A stretch of DNA of 64,000 nt from Filimonas lacunae (lineage in GTDB: Bacteria > Bacteroidota > Bacteroidia > Chitinophagales > Chitinophagaceae): assembly GCF_002355595.1 (NCBI RefSeq), contig NZ_AP017422.1, forward strand, positions 6,638,823 to 6,702,822, given 5' to 3'. Position numbers and translations under genes: made by a program. How positions within the stretch are numbered: position 1 is the stretch's first letter; the number at the start of each line of letters is the position of its first letter. Below are positions 43,855 through 53,770 of this stretch, piece by piece. The notes under the pieces are model-generated. The model had not been told where the DNA came from, searched no databases, and saw only the letters and a program-made list of their open reading frames with translations.

Positions 43855-43885
43855 AACCAACCAGGTTAAAACGTAGCTTATAACA

Positions 43886-43919
43886 AAAAAGCGTCTGAAA
43901 TAACATTCAGACGCTTTTT
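43886..43919. terminator. Bidirectional terminator at the end of the tail locus
   Basis: 14-bp stem AAAAAGCGTCTGAA (43886-43899) with 43906-43919, loop of 6. It separates copy 3 of the LRR genes (plus) from the reductase gene (minus). Confidence 0.9.
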
Positions 43920-43923
43920 ACAT

Positions 43924-44634
43924 TTACACCCGCTCAATTGTTTTATACTTTAACCAGATGACATCATTTTCTATCTGCTTCATACTTTCCAACTTAAACA
44001 ATGTTGCATCCAGCTTTCTATCTTTTTCCGCTATCTCAAAAACACTGGATGTTTCAACACGTCCATCTGCAAGTGGTAATAGCAATTGATTAAATTCATC
44101 AATCAGCCCTTCATTTAAAAAGCTACCGTTAATACGTCCGCCGCCTTCGAGCATCAACGTTTCTATTCCAAATAATGTTTTCAGCTTTTCCAACGCCATC
44201 TGAAGGTTTACCGTTGTGGCGCCTGCAAAAATGTACGACACTCCTACTTCCTGCAAATGCGCCAGGTAACTATCCTCTACCGCTTCTGTCAAAATTGAAA
44301 TCACATGATCACCTAACATAATGCTACTTTCCCAGCCCAGTTTAGCATTGCCATCAATGGCGATCGCAAAAGATTTCGCTTCCCGGGTAGCTATAAAGTC
44401 AGCTCGGTTTATCTGCAATGCGCCCTCCTTGTACACCGGTCTGGCAAATTTGGTAAAATCTTTTTCCATAGTGGCCCTTCCTACTATCCAGGCCTTCATA
44501 CCAATAGCATCATGCGCCTCCTCAAAGCTTTTTGTCAACAGCTGCACGCGGTCATCTTTCCCCCATTTCTCACCAAGGATCTTACCATCTAAAGATGTCA
44601 TCATCAGGCAAATGACATAAGGACGTTTACTCAT
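43924..44634 (-). CDS. RibD_C/dihydrofolate-reductase-like protein
   Basis: NADPH-binding reductase-like protein of 236 residues: N-terminal strand RPYVICLMMTSLDGKIL, AWIVGRATMEKDF, and the cofactor region YIFAGATTVNLQMALEKLKTLFGIETLMLEGGGRINGSFLNEGLIDEF, which is typical for the RibD C-terminal domain. RibD itself has an added deaminase domain that is absent. Many such stand-alone proteins exist with unknown substrate. Confidence 0.85.
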   Translation of the reverse strand: MSKRPYVICLMMTSLDGKILGEKWGKDDRVQLLTKSFEEAHDAIGMKAWIVGRATMEKDFTKFARPVYKEGALQINRADFIATREAKSFAIAIDGNAKLGWESSIMLGDHVISILTEAVEDSYLAHLQEVGVSYIFAGATTVNLQMALEKLKTLFGIETLMLEGGGRINGSFLNEGLIDEFNQLLLPLADGRVETSSVFEIAEKDRKLDATLFKLESMKQIENDVIWLKYKTIERV

Positions 44635-44788
44635 AGTTCTATCGTTTACTTTCGTTTAACATAATATAATGCCTTTATACGCAGGGCGCTACGTAGCCTA
44701 CCCGATTAGGAACAGTTGCAAATTCAATAATTATTTACGAATAAACTTCATGAATAAATTTTTTATCTGCGGTATGTGGTGTTAAACA

Positions 44789-44824
44789 AATAAAAAGCAG
44801 CTACAAAATGTAACTGCTTTTATT
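44789..44824 (-). terminator. Terminator downstream of the FAD oxidoreductase gene
   Basis: Arms 44789-44800 and 44814-44824 pair with one bulged A, extended by a TACA/TGTA inner stem, and an AT-rich tail on the minus strand. Confidence 0.7.
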
Positions 44825-44850
44825 GGGCATTAGAATTTCAATACTTTTCT

Positions 44851-46848
44851 TCACTTTTCAGTAAGTTGCCTTTCCGGCACAAGCAATATAGCATCAGCGG
44901 CAGTAGTCCCTTGGCTTGTGTTACCATAAATAGTGGCAGAAAAGGGCTTGCCGGCCTGTAGGTAACAAACATCAAGGCTTACCCATTCGCCGGAGGTTTG
45001 TCCCTGTATCTGAATGCTTGCCGGAGATATGCTGGTGTTTTTTACCTGGCCACCATATCTCAACTGCACATTAACAGTGGGGGCTACCTGTTCTAACTTT
45101 GGCAAAAACGTATAGATGTGATATTTACCGGTTTTGGAAACACTACCGCTGAACTGCACACTACCGCTACTGTTGCCCGCATGCACCAGCAGGGAAGGCC
45201 CGTAAGCACCTTCAGTAACCCTTTTCCACTCGCCATGCAATGTTATATGCGCGGCATCTTCATTGTCTATCAATAATTCAGGACTACTCCCATCTGCCAG
45301 CGGATTGGTTTTTAACAGTGATTGTAACCGGGACACATTCACCTCTTGCACTGTTGTATGCTGCTGCACAGCCAGCACCGCTGCGGTGGCAGCTGCCTGG
45401 CTTAATGCCATAAACACGGGCTCCATACGAATGCTTCCATAGGCAATATGGCTGGCAGACAAACATACGGGCACCAGCAGGTTGGAACATTCTGCGGCCT
45501 GTGGTATTATGGAACGATACGATACCGGATAAGGCCCAAAGCCGCCTATTTCCACGTTACCCTCGTTTTTTACCATACCATTTACCACCAGTCGCTGAGC
45601 ATTGTGCGAATCCATAGTATAGGCTGCCATGCCCACTCCATCCGTAACCACCTCACGTCCTTCACAATTGGCCTGCGTCATTACATACACTCCTTTCATA
45701 CGGCGCGCTTCGCGTATATACAGCTGAGGCGACCAATGGTGGTTGTTCACATATTCATCTTTAGGATACCCCCATTTCAGCATTTGCGCACGCAGATGCG
45801 CAGGCATGCGGCTATCATGCCCAATAAAATATAATAGCCCCTTGGTATAGTTTTCATGTGCCTGCACCAGTTGCTGCCGCTCCTTGTCCAACGCCTCAGG
45901 ATAGGCATAGTTAATTCCAATCATGTCCGTAGAAAAAGCACCGTTGTTGTTGATGTCGGTTTTATGATTGGGCATGAGGTCAAGTTTAAGAAACGCACGC
46001 AGGTCTTTGGCAGGGTACTTTTCCAGCAAGCGTAATAGCAGCTGGTAACGATTGGAGTCGTAATCGGCCGGGCGTGTAATAGCAATACGGTTAGCTGAAT
46101 TGCTGGTAAGGCAGATACGAAAGTTATAAGCCTGCACCCGGCTATCACCACTACCCCGGGGCTGCAACGTATCCTTAGTAATGCCCCATAGCAAACCGCT
46201 ATTCGGCTCACCAGGCACTACATAAGGATCTATGCCATCCGGGAACTGGTGATGTTCCCGTAATTGCACACCATTATAGGTTTCGTTGTAAACACTGTTG
46301 GCTTCACGACCTACCGTGTACGATACCCCGGCGCTTGCCATAAGATCACCTTCATAAGAACAATCGATAAATACAGCAGCACTTACATGCCGCGTTCCAT
46401 TAGCGGTAGCCAGTTCAATATCACTGATCACCGTTCCTTTTTTATGTACCTGTTTTAATTGGTGCCGCTTCCATACAGTCACCTTGCCATGCCGCAGGTA
46501 TTGTTGAAACACTTCGCTGGCTACATGGGGTTCAAATATCCATTGCTCAAACTTACCATAATGGTTGCCGATACGCCTGTAAAAATCAAGCGCCAGCCCC
46601 GTAATGGCATACTTGTTACCAATATCGGTATAGCCTAAGCCTCCTGTAGTAAGTCCACCCAGATGGGCGCCGGGCTCTATCAACAATACACTTTTATGTA
46701 ACTGTTTTGCCGTATAAGCAGCAATAATGCCAGCCGATGTTCCCCCATATACACAAACATCCACTTTGGTAACAGACTGTGCTCTCAATAATACAGGTAA
46801 ACTGTACAGCGTGCCCCACAATACCAGGCGTAATAATATTTTCTTCAT
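44851..46848 (-). CDS. Secreted FAD-dependent oxidoreductase with golvesin-like C-terminal domain
   Basis: 665-residue exported flavoprotein with signal MKKILLRLVLWGTLYSLPVLLRA. The FAD domain (FAD_oxidored type, PF12831) has VDVCVYGGTSAGIIAAYTAKQL, GGLTTGGLGYTDIG and FIDCSYEGDLMASAGVSYTVGRE. The final 130 residues (SGSVQFSGSVSKTGKYHIYTFLP to AADAILLVP) look like a golvesin/carbohydrate-binding-like beta domain. Such enzymes occur next to SusCD genes and may oxidise sugars; substrate unknown. Its ATG overlaps the SusD stop by one base, so it is in that operon. Confidence 0.82.
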   Translation of the reverse strand: MKKILLRLVLWGTLYSLPVLLRAQSVTKVDVCVYGGTSAGIIAAYTAKQLHKSVLLIEPGAHLGGLTTGGLGYTDIGNKYAITGLALDFYRRIGNHYGKFEQWIFEPHVASEVFQQYLRHGKVTVWKRHQLKQVHKKGTVISDIELATANGTRHVSAAVFIDCSYEGDLMASAGVSYTVGREANSVYNETYNGVQLREHHQFPDGIDPYVVPGEPNSGLLWGITKDTLQPRGSGDSRVQAYNFRICLTSNSANRIAITRPADYDSNRYQLLLRLLEKYPAKDLRAFLKLDLMPNHKTDINNNGAFSTDMIGINYAYPEALDKERQQLVQAHENYTKGLLYFIGHDSRMPAHLRAQMLKWGYPKDEYVNNHHWSPQLYIREARRMKGVYVMTQANCEGREVVTDGVGMAAYTMDSHNAQRLVVNGMVKNEGNVEIGGFGPYPVSYRSIIPQAAECSNLLVPVCLSASHIAYGSIRMEPVFMALSQAAATAAVLAVQQHTTVQEVNVSRLQSLLKTNPLADGSSPELLIDNEDAAHITLHGEWKRVTEGAYGPSLLVHAGNSSGSVQFSGSVSKTGKYHIYTFLPKLEQVAPTVNVQLRYGGQVKNTSISPASIQIQGQTSGEWVSLDVCYLQAGKPFSATIYGNTSQGTTAADAILLVPERQLTEK

Positions 46849-48299
46849 TAGTATCCAGGATTTTGGTCTTTAACCGGGTCAATGGCTTTGTTATAGTTGT
46901 ATTCTGTTTTAGGAATAGGCCATAGCAGGTGTTTTACGGCCACAGTCTTTCCTTTATAAGCCAGGATAGTACTTTGCACTAAATCCAACCTTTTTAAATC
47001 GTGCCAGTGTTTGCCTTCCGATACATTTTCATAGCCACGCTCTAACGCAATCCGGCTAATAAAATCAGTTAACGAGCCAAAGGACAATAAGGTAAAGTCT
47101 GTTGTAGCATCCCCCACCGCCGGGTTCTTACCATAGGCACGGCGGTGCACTTTGTTCAGGCTTTCCAGGGCAGCGGCATCAGCACTGTTGTTAACCCTGG
47201 CCTCCGCTTCTGCATACCACAATAATAGATCCGCATAACGGTACATAGGAAAATCATTGCCTCCGCCTGTAACCGCATTTTTGTCAACATACTTTTTATT
47301 CAACACCGTAGTGTTTCCCAATCCAAAGGTTTGTGCATACCAGTTAAACCGGTAACGCAAGTCGTTTTTGTCCCAGTTTTTCAGAAAAAGGTTTTGAACC
47401 GAATCGCTGTAAATGGTATAAAAGCCACCGGGCGGGTAATAACCGGAATTAGGATAATGAATGTATTGCGGGTAAAGAAATATCTGGCTGCTGGGCGTGC
47501 GAGCAAACTTGAGATAAAAGATCTCTTCGGTAGAGGAAGAAATATCTGCCCCAAACAGTTTTTCAAAATCGTTGGCAACTGTAACATTCACCAGAGAATA
47601 TTTATTGGAGTTGATTACTTCCAGTGCTTTGTCACGCGCTTTAGTATACTCTTTCAGGTTCATATACACATCTGTCAGCAAAGTTTTAGCACTCCAGGTA
47701 GAAGGCGCACCAGACAACCTGGGCACATCCGGCAGGTTGGTTTCTGCATATAGCAGGTCATTTACAATTAACTGGTACACCTCTGCTTCACTGCTACGGC
47801 GTACATGAATCGAATCCATATTATTTTCAGTACGTAGTGGCACCCCTGCCCAGTTACGTACCAGGTGAAAATACCAGAGGGCTCTTATAAAGCGCGCCTC
47901 TCCTACATACTTCTTAATATAGGCCTCACTAATAGCATTTCCATGCGGAGCGCGACCTATAACCAGGTTGGCATTGCGTATGGCTTCATAAAAGTATTGC
48001 CATATGTTCTCGGTACGGGTAATATTGGTATTATCCAGCCCCTGGTAATCGTTCAGGGCGGCATGGCTGCCGCGGCCATACATGTATTCAGTATAGGTTT
48101 CCAGCTGTATAGGATACAATGCGCCAAACATATTCACATTGCGCACCGGTACATAAGCCGCGTTCACACCCGTTTCTACTTCCGCTACAGTATTATAGAA
48201 ATTCTCAACGGCAATAGATTTGGGCTTCTCTTCCAGCATTTTATTACAGGAAACAGAAAGTACAGATGCAAAGGCTATCAATAAAAATGGATACTTCAT
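46848..48299 (-). CDS. SusD/RagB-family nutrient-binding lipoprotein
   Basis: 483-residue surface lipoprotein that closes the SusC channel and binds the ligand. The start at 48299 is chosen for MKYPFLLIAFASVLSVSC (lipobox SVSC). Helical TPR-like domain motifs: EEKPKSIAVENFYNTVAEVETGVNAAY, YVGEARFIRALWYFHLVRNWAGVPL, RYADLLLWYAEAEARV and the C-terminal GYENVSEGKHWHDLKRLDL. It follows the SusC gene with about 30 bp between them. Confidence 0.93.
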   Translation of the reverse strand: MKYPFLLIAFASVLSVSCNKMLEEKPKSIAVENFYNTVAEVETGVNAAYVPVRNVNMFGALYPIQLETYTEYMYGRGSHAALNDYQGLDNTNITRTENIWQYFYEAIRNANLVIGRAPHGNAISEAYIKKYVGEARFIRALWYFHLVRNWAGVPLRTENNMDSIHVRRSSEAEVYQLIVNDLLYAETNLPDVPRLSGAPSTWSAKTLLTDVYMNLKEYTKARDKALEVINSNKYSLVNVTVANDFEKLFGADISSSTEEIFYLKFARTPSSQIFLYPQYIHYPNSGYYPPGGFYTIYSDSVQNLFLKNWDKNDLRYRFNWYAQTFGLGNTTVLNKKYVDKNAVTGGGNDFPMYRYADLLLWYAEAEARVNNSADAAALESLNKVHRRAYGKNPAVGDATTDFTLLSFGSLTDFISRIALERGYENVSEGKHWHDLKRLDLVQSTILAYKGKTVAVKHLLWPIPKTEYNYNKAIDPVKDQNPGY

Positions 48300-48329
48300 A
48301 TCAGGCAATTCATTCAGTCAACAATAGTG

Positions 48330-51300
48330 TTAAAATCCGCAACGGATACCCAGGGTAACCGATTTGCTGGTAGGATAGGTATAATAATCAATCCCCTGTT
48401 CAACGGCATTGCTGCCACCGTAAGCATTAATATCAGGATCATACCAGCTGTAACCGGTAATTGTTATCAGGTTTTGCCCGCTGATATACACCTGCGCACT
48501 TTTAAACCCGTTATTGTTTGTTTTTTTCAATGGCAGGTTATAAGCGAGCTGAATATTCTTCAAGCGCAGGTAACTGCCATCTTCCACAAAACGGTTGCTC
48601 ATGTTACCGTTGATATTGCGCGATATCTTAGGATAAGCGGCATTGGTTTTATCGCTGGCCCAATGATTGTAGAACAAGTCCTGCGGCTGGTTTAAACCCA
48701 TACCCATATCCAGTGTGCTGGCCTTATTCAGATTAAAAATATCGTTGCCCTGTGAACCTTGTATAAATACTGTTAAAGACAATCCCTTCCAGGTAGTAAC
48801 AGAGTTAAACCCATAAATGAAATCAGGGTTTGGGTTGCCAATATAGGTTTTGTCTGCATTACTAATAGCTCCTTCCCCTGTACGATCTACATATTCTATA
48901 TTGCCTGTAGCAGTATATCCCTTTTCTTCATATCCGTAAAAAACACCCAATGGCTGCCCTTCGCGGAGCAGGTTAACAAAATCGTTTAAAGAGCCGGTGT
49001 AAATGCTTTGGCCATAAATATCCTGCCCTTCATACAATTTCAACACCTTATTGCGGTTAAAAGAGATATTGGCCGATACCGTCCAGTTAACTGCACGTTG
49101 TAGCACCGTAGCATCCAATCCAAGTTCAATTCCTTTGTTCTGTATTTCGCCTACATTTTGCAGGGTATTGGTATAGCCCATAGATGCTGGCAGCTGTACA
49201 CGATTCAACAGGTTTTTCGTTTTCTTTACATAGAAATCGGCGGTAACATGGAGGCGATTATTTAACAACGTAGCATCAATACCTGCATCTAACTGGTGGG
49301 TGGTTTCCCATTTTAAGTTACCGGGCAAAGTAGTTCCGGGTGCCAGGGCGCTATAAATGGCATCACCAAAAGTGGTATAGCTGGCAGAGAGCTGATTGAG
49401 TGTTTGATAAGGACTGATAGCAGCGCTACCCGACACACCATAGCTGCTGCGCAATTTAACATCGTTCAGCACACTATTACGTGGAAAGAAGTTTTCGTTA
49501 GACAAATGCCAGGCAATAGCAGCAGAAGGAAAGTTGCTCCATTGGTTGTTGGTAGCATACCGGGAAGAGCCATCCCTTCTGAAACTCACTGTTAACAGGT
49601 ATTTATCGCTATAGTTATAATTAATTCTTCCCAGCATAGACAGCAATACCCATTTGCTGTAACCGGAAGCAGGAATTCCCGGCGTAGCAGCCGCCCCCAG
49701 ATTTCCCGTACCAATCACATCACTTAAAAAGCCGCTGCCACTACCACTGAGCGAGGTGGACACATAATCCTGGTAAGTAAACCCGGCAGTAGCATCTATA
49801 CGGTGCTTTTTCAGCGTTTTATTATAGTTAACCACGTTCTCATTTAAGAAGCTGGTCAATTGATTGGTAATTACATTGGCATTACCCACCGAGCTGTTGA
49901 TTGGCTGTATAGTGCTATACTGATCGGTACGGTCATTCGAGTTTTCCAGACCACCGGATATACGAATAGATAAATCCCTCACAGGTTTGATCAGCAAGGC
50001 TGCATTAGTAAAAACGCGATCGGCCTTAATATAGTCCGACGTCTCGTTCATCAGCAATACAGGATTGGCCAGTGCATTAGATATAAAGGGGTAAGCAGTA
50101 GTTAACCGGCGATAAGTACCATCTGCCAGGTAGGGCGACAAAGTAGGAGGCGCTACTAACATACCAGAATAGATATCACTGCCCCGGTTACCCCTGTCAG
50201 CATTTTTTCGATTACTGGTAATACGTGTAAGGGTGGCATTATAAGCGATATTGAATACCTTACTGATATCATGGTTAATATTAAAACGCAGGGAATAGCG
50301 GTTATAATCACTATTGTGAATAATACCCTGCTGGCGAAAAATACCATTAGATAAGGAAAAGCGTGTTTTTTCGTTACCTCCATTTACCGTAACGCTGGTA
50401 AACCAAAGAGGCGCACGATGCATCACCAGGTTTTGCCAGTCTGTATCAGGTGTTTTATACAATGAATCAACCTGTTGTTGCGTAAAGTAGGGAGCTACAC
50501 CATCGTTTACCGCTTGTTCATTATATAATTGTGCATACTGGCCTGGGGTAAGCAACTTCATTTTCTTGTTCACCTGCTGCAATGTAAAACCAGCCTCTGC
50601 TTCCACACTGTTTTTACCGCTGCGTTTCCCGCTTTTGGTAGTAATAATCACTACTCCATTGGCTCCGCGCGAGCCATAAATAGCCGTGGATGAGGCGTCT
50701 TTTAATATTTCAACAGAAGCTATATCTGCATTCTGTAAAAAGGTAGGGTTGCCTGAATAGGGAAACCCGTCTATCACATATAAAGGCTCATTACCGCCCA
50801 ATATGGAGTTAGTGCCCCTGATACGTACACTGATAGCAGCGCCGGGTGCGCCATTGTTCTGCTTTACCTGCACACCTGCAGCACGCCCCTGCATGCTTTG
50901 TATCATATTGGTTGCGGGGTAAGAGGTAAGGTCTTCACTTTTAATTTGTGCAACAGCACCGGTAAGATCCTTTTTACGAACGGCGCCATATGCAATCACC
51001 ACAATATCTGCGGCAGTATCGCGCAAAGGCTGCAAAGCCACCACCAGCAGGCCGGAATAACCTTTCAGATTTACCTCGCGTGAAGTATAACCTACGTACG
51101 AAACAACCAGTATAGCGCCTGCCGCAGCCTGTAAAGAAAAACGACCTTCCGCATCCGTTTGTGTACCATTGCCACTGTTTTTTACCTGCACCGAAGCACC
51201 CGACAATGCATTGCCCTGTTCATCGGTAACCCTTCCTTTAATATCTGGTGCCGGAGGCTTTGATGCAAATACTAAGGAACTTTTAGTACTGATAACAATA

Positions 51301-51614
51301 TTTTCTCCCACGAGCGTGTAGGTTAACGGCTGATTGAGCAAGCACGCTTCCAATGCTTGCCGGACAGACACATTGGTAACGGCAATGGTAACAGGGTGCG
51401 CCTGGGCAAGCTGTGCTTCATCAAAGAAAAACACCAACCCCGTTTGTTTTTCAATGGCGCGAAATACTTTTATTAAAGGCGCATTCTTCTCCGTTAAGGT
51501 GATGTTTTGACTAAAGCCTCTTGCCTGGGATTGGAGAGCCGCAAAAAAGAGAAAAGCAATAGTTAGTTTCATAGCCAGAATAGTTTGCAAAAATGGACGT
51601 GCATGAAATAGCAT
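48330..51614 (-). CDS. SusC/RagA TonB-linked outer-membrane transporter with STN domain
   Basis: 1094-residue TonB-dependent channel. Signal region MKLTIAFLFFAALQSQARG (an ATG at 51572 is also possible), then an STN domain (NITLTEKNAPLIKVFRAIEKQTGLVF, about 37-110) that talks to the FecR anti-sigma, a carboxypeptidase-regulatory-like domain (IKGRVTDEQGNALSGASVQV), the TonB-plug (LTSYPATNMIQSMQGRAAGV; VEILKDASSTAIYGSRGANGVVIITTK), and the barrel. The STN domain together with sigma and FecR upstream means ligand-controlled expression. Confidence 0.93.
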   Translation of the reverse strand: MLFHARPFLQTILAMKLTIAFLFFAALQSQARGFSQNITLTEKNAPLIKVFRAIEKQTGLVFFFDEAQLAQAHPVTIAVTNVSVRQALEACLLNQPLTYTLVGENIVISTKSSLVFASKPPAPDIKGRVTDEQGNALSGASVQVKNSGNGTQTDAEGRFSLQAAAGAILVVSYVGYTSREVNLKGYSGLLVVALQPLRDTAADIVVIAYGAVRKKDLTGAVAQIKSEDLTSYPATNMIQSMQGRAAGVQVKQNNGAPGAAISVRIRGTNSILGGNEPLYVIDGFPYSGNPTFLQNADIASVEILKDASSTAIYGSRGANGVVIITTKSGKRSGKNSVEAEAGFTLQQVNKKMKLLTPGQYAQLYNEQAVNDGVAPYFTQQQVDSLYKTPDTDWQNLVMHRAPLWFTSVTVNGGNEKTRFSLSNGIFRQQGIIHNSDYNRYSLRFNINHDISKVFNIAYNATLTRITSNRKNADRGNRGSDIYSGMLVAPPTLSPYLADGTYRRLTTAYPFISNALANPVLLMNETSDYIKADRVFTNAALLIKPVRDLSIRISGGLENSNDRTDQYSTIQPINSSVGNANVITNQLTSFLNENVVNYNKTLKKHRIDATAGFTYQDYVSTSLSGSGSGFLSDVIGTGNLGAAATPGIPASGYSKWVLLSMLGRINYNYSDKYLLTVSFRRDGSSRYATNNQWSNFPSAAIAWHLSNENFFPRNSVLNDVKLRSSYGVSGSAAISPYQTLNQLSASYTTFGDAIYSALAPGTTLPGNLKWETTHQLDAGIDATLLNNRLHVTADFYVKKTKNLLNRVQLPASMGYTNTLQNVGEIQNKGIELGLDATVLQRAVNWTVSANISFNRNKVLKLYEGQDIYGQSIYTGSLNDFVNLLREGQPLGVFYGYEEKGYTATGNIEYVDRTGEGAISNADKTYIGNPNPDFIYGFNSVTTWKGLSLTVFIQGSQGNDIFNLNKASTLDMGMGLNQPQDLFYNHWASDKTNAAYPKISRNINGNMSNRFVEDGSYLRLKNIQLAYNLPLKKTNNNGFKSAQVYISGQNLITITGYSWYDPDINAYGGSNAVEQGIDYYTYPTSKSVTLGIRCGF

Positions 51615-51810
51615 ATATTTGATCTGTTTAGCACGGCAATAAGTATCCTTTCCACGGGCTTGCTTATGCCGTCGGGTGAATAAAAGCCTATCCTGGCAGG
51701 CTACGCCGGGTAAGGCAAGTCAATCGGAATGATTGCAGGTAACCCAAACATGTACCGGAGGTGTTGCAAGCGCTTCCGGTTTTTTATGTGTTACCCTGCG
51801 TGTACCATTA

Positions 51811-52995
51811 TTATGGCATTACTATCAGTTTGTGATTTTCTGTTTTACAATGTATATGACTCAGTTCAAGTATTCGGATAATATCATTAAGACTGCTGTT
51901 GCGTGCTATTTTACCGCCAAAACGCCTGTCGGGTAGTGTTCCGGCATATTCTACATCTATATCATACCAGCGCGCCACTTGCCGTAATACATACCTGATG
52001 TCGGCATTATTAAAGTAAAACAACCCGTTTTTCCAGGCCAGCGCTTCTTCCATATCTGCTGAATGTACTTCTATAGTATTACTGGCCCTTATTACCTGTG
52101 CCTGTTGACCGGGCTCTAACATACGGGCGGGCTTATTATCTGTTTGCACTTCCACTTTACCGCTTACCAGCGTGGTTTGTATGTTTTTTTCATCAGTATA
52201 AGCCATTACATTAAAAGCCGTACCCAACACCCGCACCTGTGTATTTTCGGTAGCTACCACAAAAGGCTGCCTGGCATTGGGAGCTATTTCAAAATAAGCT
52301 TCTCCTGTTAATATCACCTTTCTTTCAGCACCGGTAAAAGTAATAGGATAGCGAAGGGTAGAAGCTGCATTCAACCACACTTTACTTCCATCGGCCAATA
52401 CCAGTTTATATTGCCCTGCACGTGGAGTTGACAGGGTATTGTAAGCCTCAAGAACACTATCTGCCCCCCGTTGGTGATTTTGATAAGCCAGTGCTCCAGC
52501 TTGCTGCACTACCGTAACGGCACCGTAGTGCGATAAGGTTTTGTAGTTACTGCTGTCTAATATAATGGTATTGCCATCGGCCAGGGTAAGTGTAGCTTTA
52601 TTACCACCCGGCGGTATAACTGCAGATGTTACGGGAGTGCTTGCTACCGGCGCGGAAGAAACAGGTTTATCTTGTTTAAGCGAAACCAACCACCATCCTG
52701 TAGCTATCACCACAACAGCTGCCGCAACAGCTATAACACGGTATCCTCGGGAGCGGCGGCGTGCAGGCATGATGGCAGCAGGCTCATTTTCCAGTATGTG
52801 GCCAAGCATACGCTCACTGGCAACTTCGCTGAAAAAGGGCTGCTGCTGAGGAACAAAATCCCACAACTGTTTCAGTTCATCTTCTATTGCTTCACGGCCC
52901 AGCCACTGTTGCAGCAAAGCCAGCTCCTCGGCAGAAGCAGTATTGTTGCGCAATTTTTGTAATAATTGCTGTAAAGCAGGTTGGTTATTTTCCAT
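51811..52995 (-). CDS. FecR-family anti-sigma factor
   Basis: 394-residue membrane regulator. I place the start at 52995 (MENNQPALQQLL); the frame upstream overlaps the sigma-factor gene and adds an unlikely segment. A cytoplasmic helical part is followed by a membrane helix (YRVIAVAAAVVVIATGWWLVSL), the FecR domain (LVLADGSKVWLNAASTLRYPITF, VLGTAFNVMAYTDE) and a C-terminal DUF4974-like segment (FYFNNADIRYVLRQVARWYDIDVEY). It holds the sigma factor until the transporter signals through its STN domain. Confidence 0.9.
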   Translation of the reverse strand: MENNQPALQQLLQKLRNNTASAEELALLQQWLGREAIEDELKQLWDFVPQQQPFFSEVASERMLGHILENEPAAIMPARRRSRGYRVIAVAAAVVVIATGWWLVSLKQDKPVSSAPVASTPVTSAVIPPGGNKATLTLADGNTIILDSSNYKTLSHYGAVTVVQQAGALAYQNHQRGADSVLEAYNTLSTPRAGQYKLVLADGSKVWLNAASTLRYPITFTGAERKVILTGEAYFEIAPNARQPFVVATENTQVRVLGTAFNVMAYTDEKNIQTTLVSGKVEVQTDNKPARMLEPGQQAQVIRASNTIEVHSADMEEALAWKNGLFYFNNADIRYVLRQVARWYDIDVEYAGTLPDRRFGGKIARNSSLNDIIRILELSHIHCKTENHKLIVMP

Positions 52996-53062
52996 ACCAA
53001 TGATACTATGTAGTAGTAAGACACATACATAGAGATAAAAGGGGGTAATGAAAGGAAAAAAA

Positions 53063-53653
53063 TTATAGTCCTCCAAGCAACACCAGCCAGAGCAGGTAAG
53101 TATGGTTGGTCATGTATTGAGCAATAGATTGCATGGCTAATCGCAGGTAATACTTCACGGTTTCTCGGGAAAGATTGAGCTGTTGAGCAATATCCTGGTA
53201 AGTAAGACGCTGATAACGGCTGAGAATAAATACCTTTTGTTGCTGTGGTGGCAATTGTTGAACCGCTTTATCTAACAGGTCAATGGCAGCATCGGTAAAG
53301 CTACCATCTTCTGTCCACTCTGTTTCCCGCTGCTCCTGGCTCCAACGTTGCTGGTGGCGGCGCTCATTCACAATTTTACGAAGGGCATTTAACGCCTGAT
53401 TTTTAGAAAGTATATATAACCAGGCATTGAAGTTATGTACAGTGGTCAGTTGTTTCCGCTCTGTCCAAATCTTTAAAAATACGTCCTGCACTATTTCCTC
53501 AGCCAATTCATGAGAAGCAGTAACCTGATAAATAAAAATACCCAGCCGGTGATGAAATTGATAAAATAACTGGCGAAAGGCGGCCTCGTCTCCATTGGAA
53601 ACGCGTAAAAGCAACTCTTTTTCACTATACGGAACAGATGAAAGCAATGGCAA
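53063..53653 (-). CDS. ECF RNA polymerase sigma factor (FecI-like)
   Basis: 196-residue sigma-70 of the extracytoplasmic type. Region 2 includes DEAAFRQLFYQFHHRLGIFIYQVTASHELAEEIVQDVFLKIWTER; region 4 includes LPPQQQKVFILSRYQRLTYQDIAQQLNLSRETVKYYLRLAMQ. The first codon seems to be TTG at 53653 as no in-frame ATG is near. It heads the unit sigma, FecR, SusC, SusD, FAD enzyme on the minus strand; likely targets are the susC promoter region and itself. Confidence 0.9.
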   Translation of the reverse strand: MPLLSSVPYSEKELLLRVSNGDEAAFRQLFYQFHHRLGIFIYQVTASHELAEEIVQDVFLKIWTERKQLTTVHNFNAWLYILSKNQALNALRKIVNERRHQQRWSQEQRETEWTEDGSFTDAAIDLLDKAVQQLPPQQQKVFILSRYQRLTYQDIAQQLNLSRETVKYYLRLAMQSIAQYMTNHTYLLWLVLLGGL

Positions 53654-53738
53654 ACCTATTAATCGTTATTGCAATATAAATATTCATAAGTTAAAATCAC
53701 ATTGATCAGTCCTTATTTGCACGATGTAAGGCAAATAA

Positions 53739-53765
53739 AAAAGCCGCTACAATGTAGCGGCTTTT
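53739..53765 (-). terminator. Terminator downstream of the tRNA
   Basis: 12-bp perfect stem (53739-53750 and 53754-53765), 3-nt loop, with a T-rich tail on the minus strand. It lies just after the tRNA 3' end. Confidence 0.85.
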
Positions 53766-53770
53766 CGGGG

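Noticed and set aside
51615-51810. Terminator between fecR and susC
   Set aside because: Only a 6-bp ACCGGA/TCCGGT stem with a 15-nt loop and no T tract on the minus strand; not convincing.
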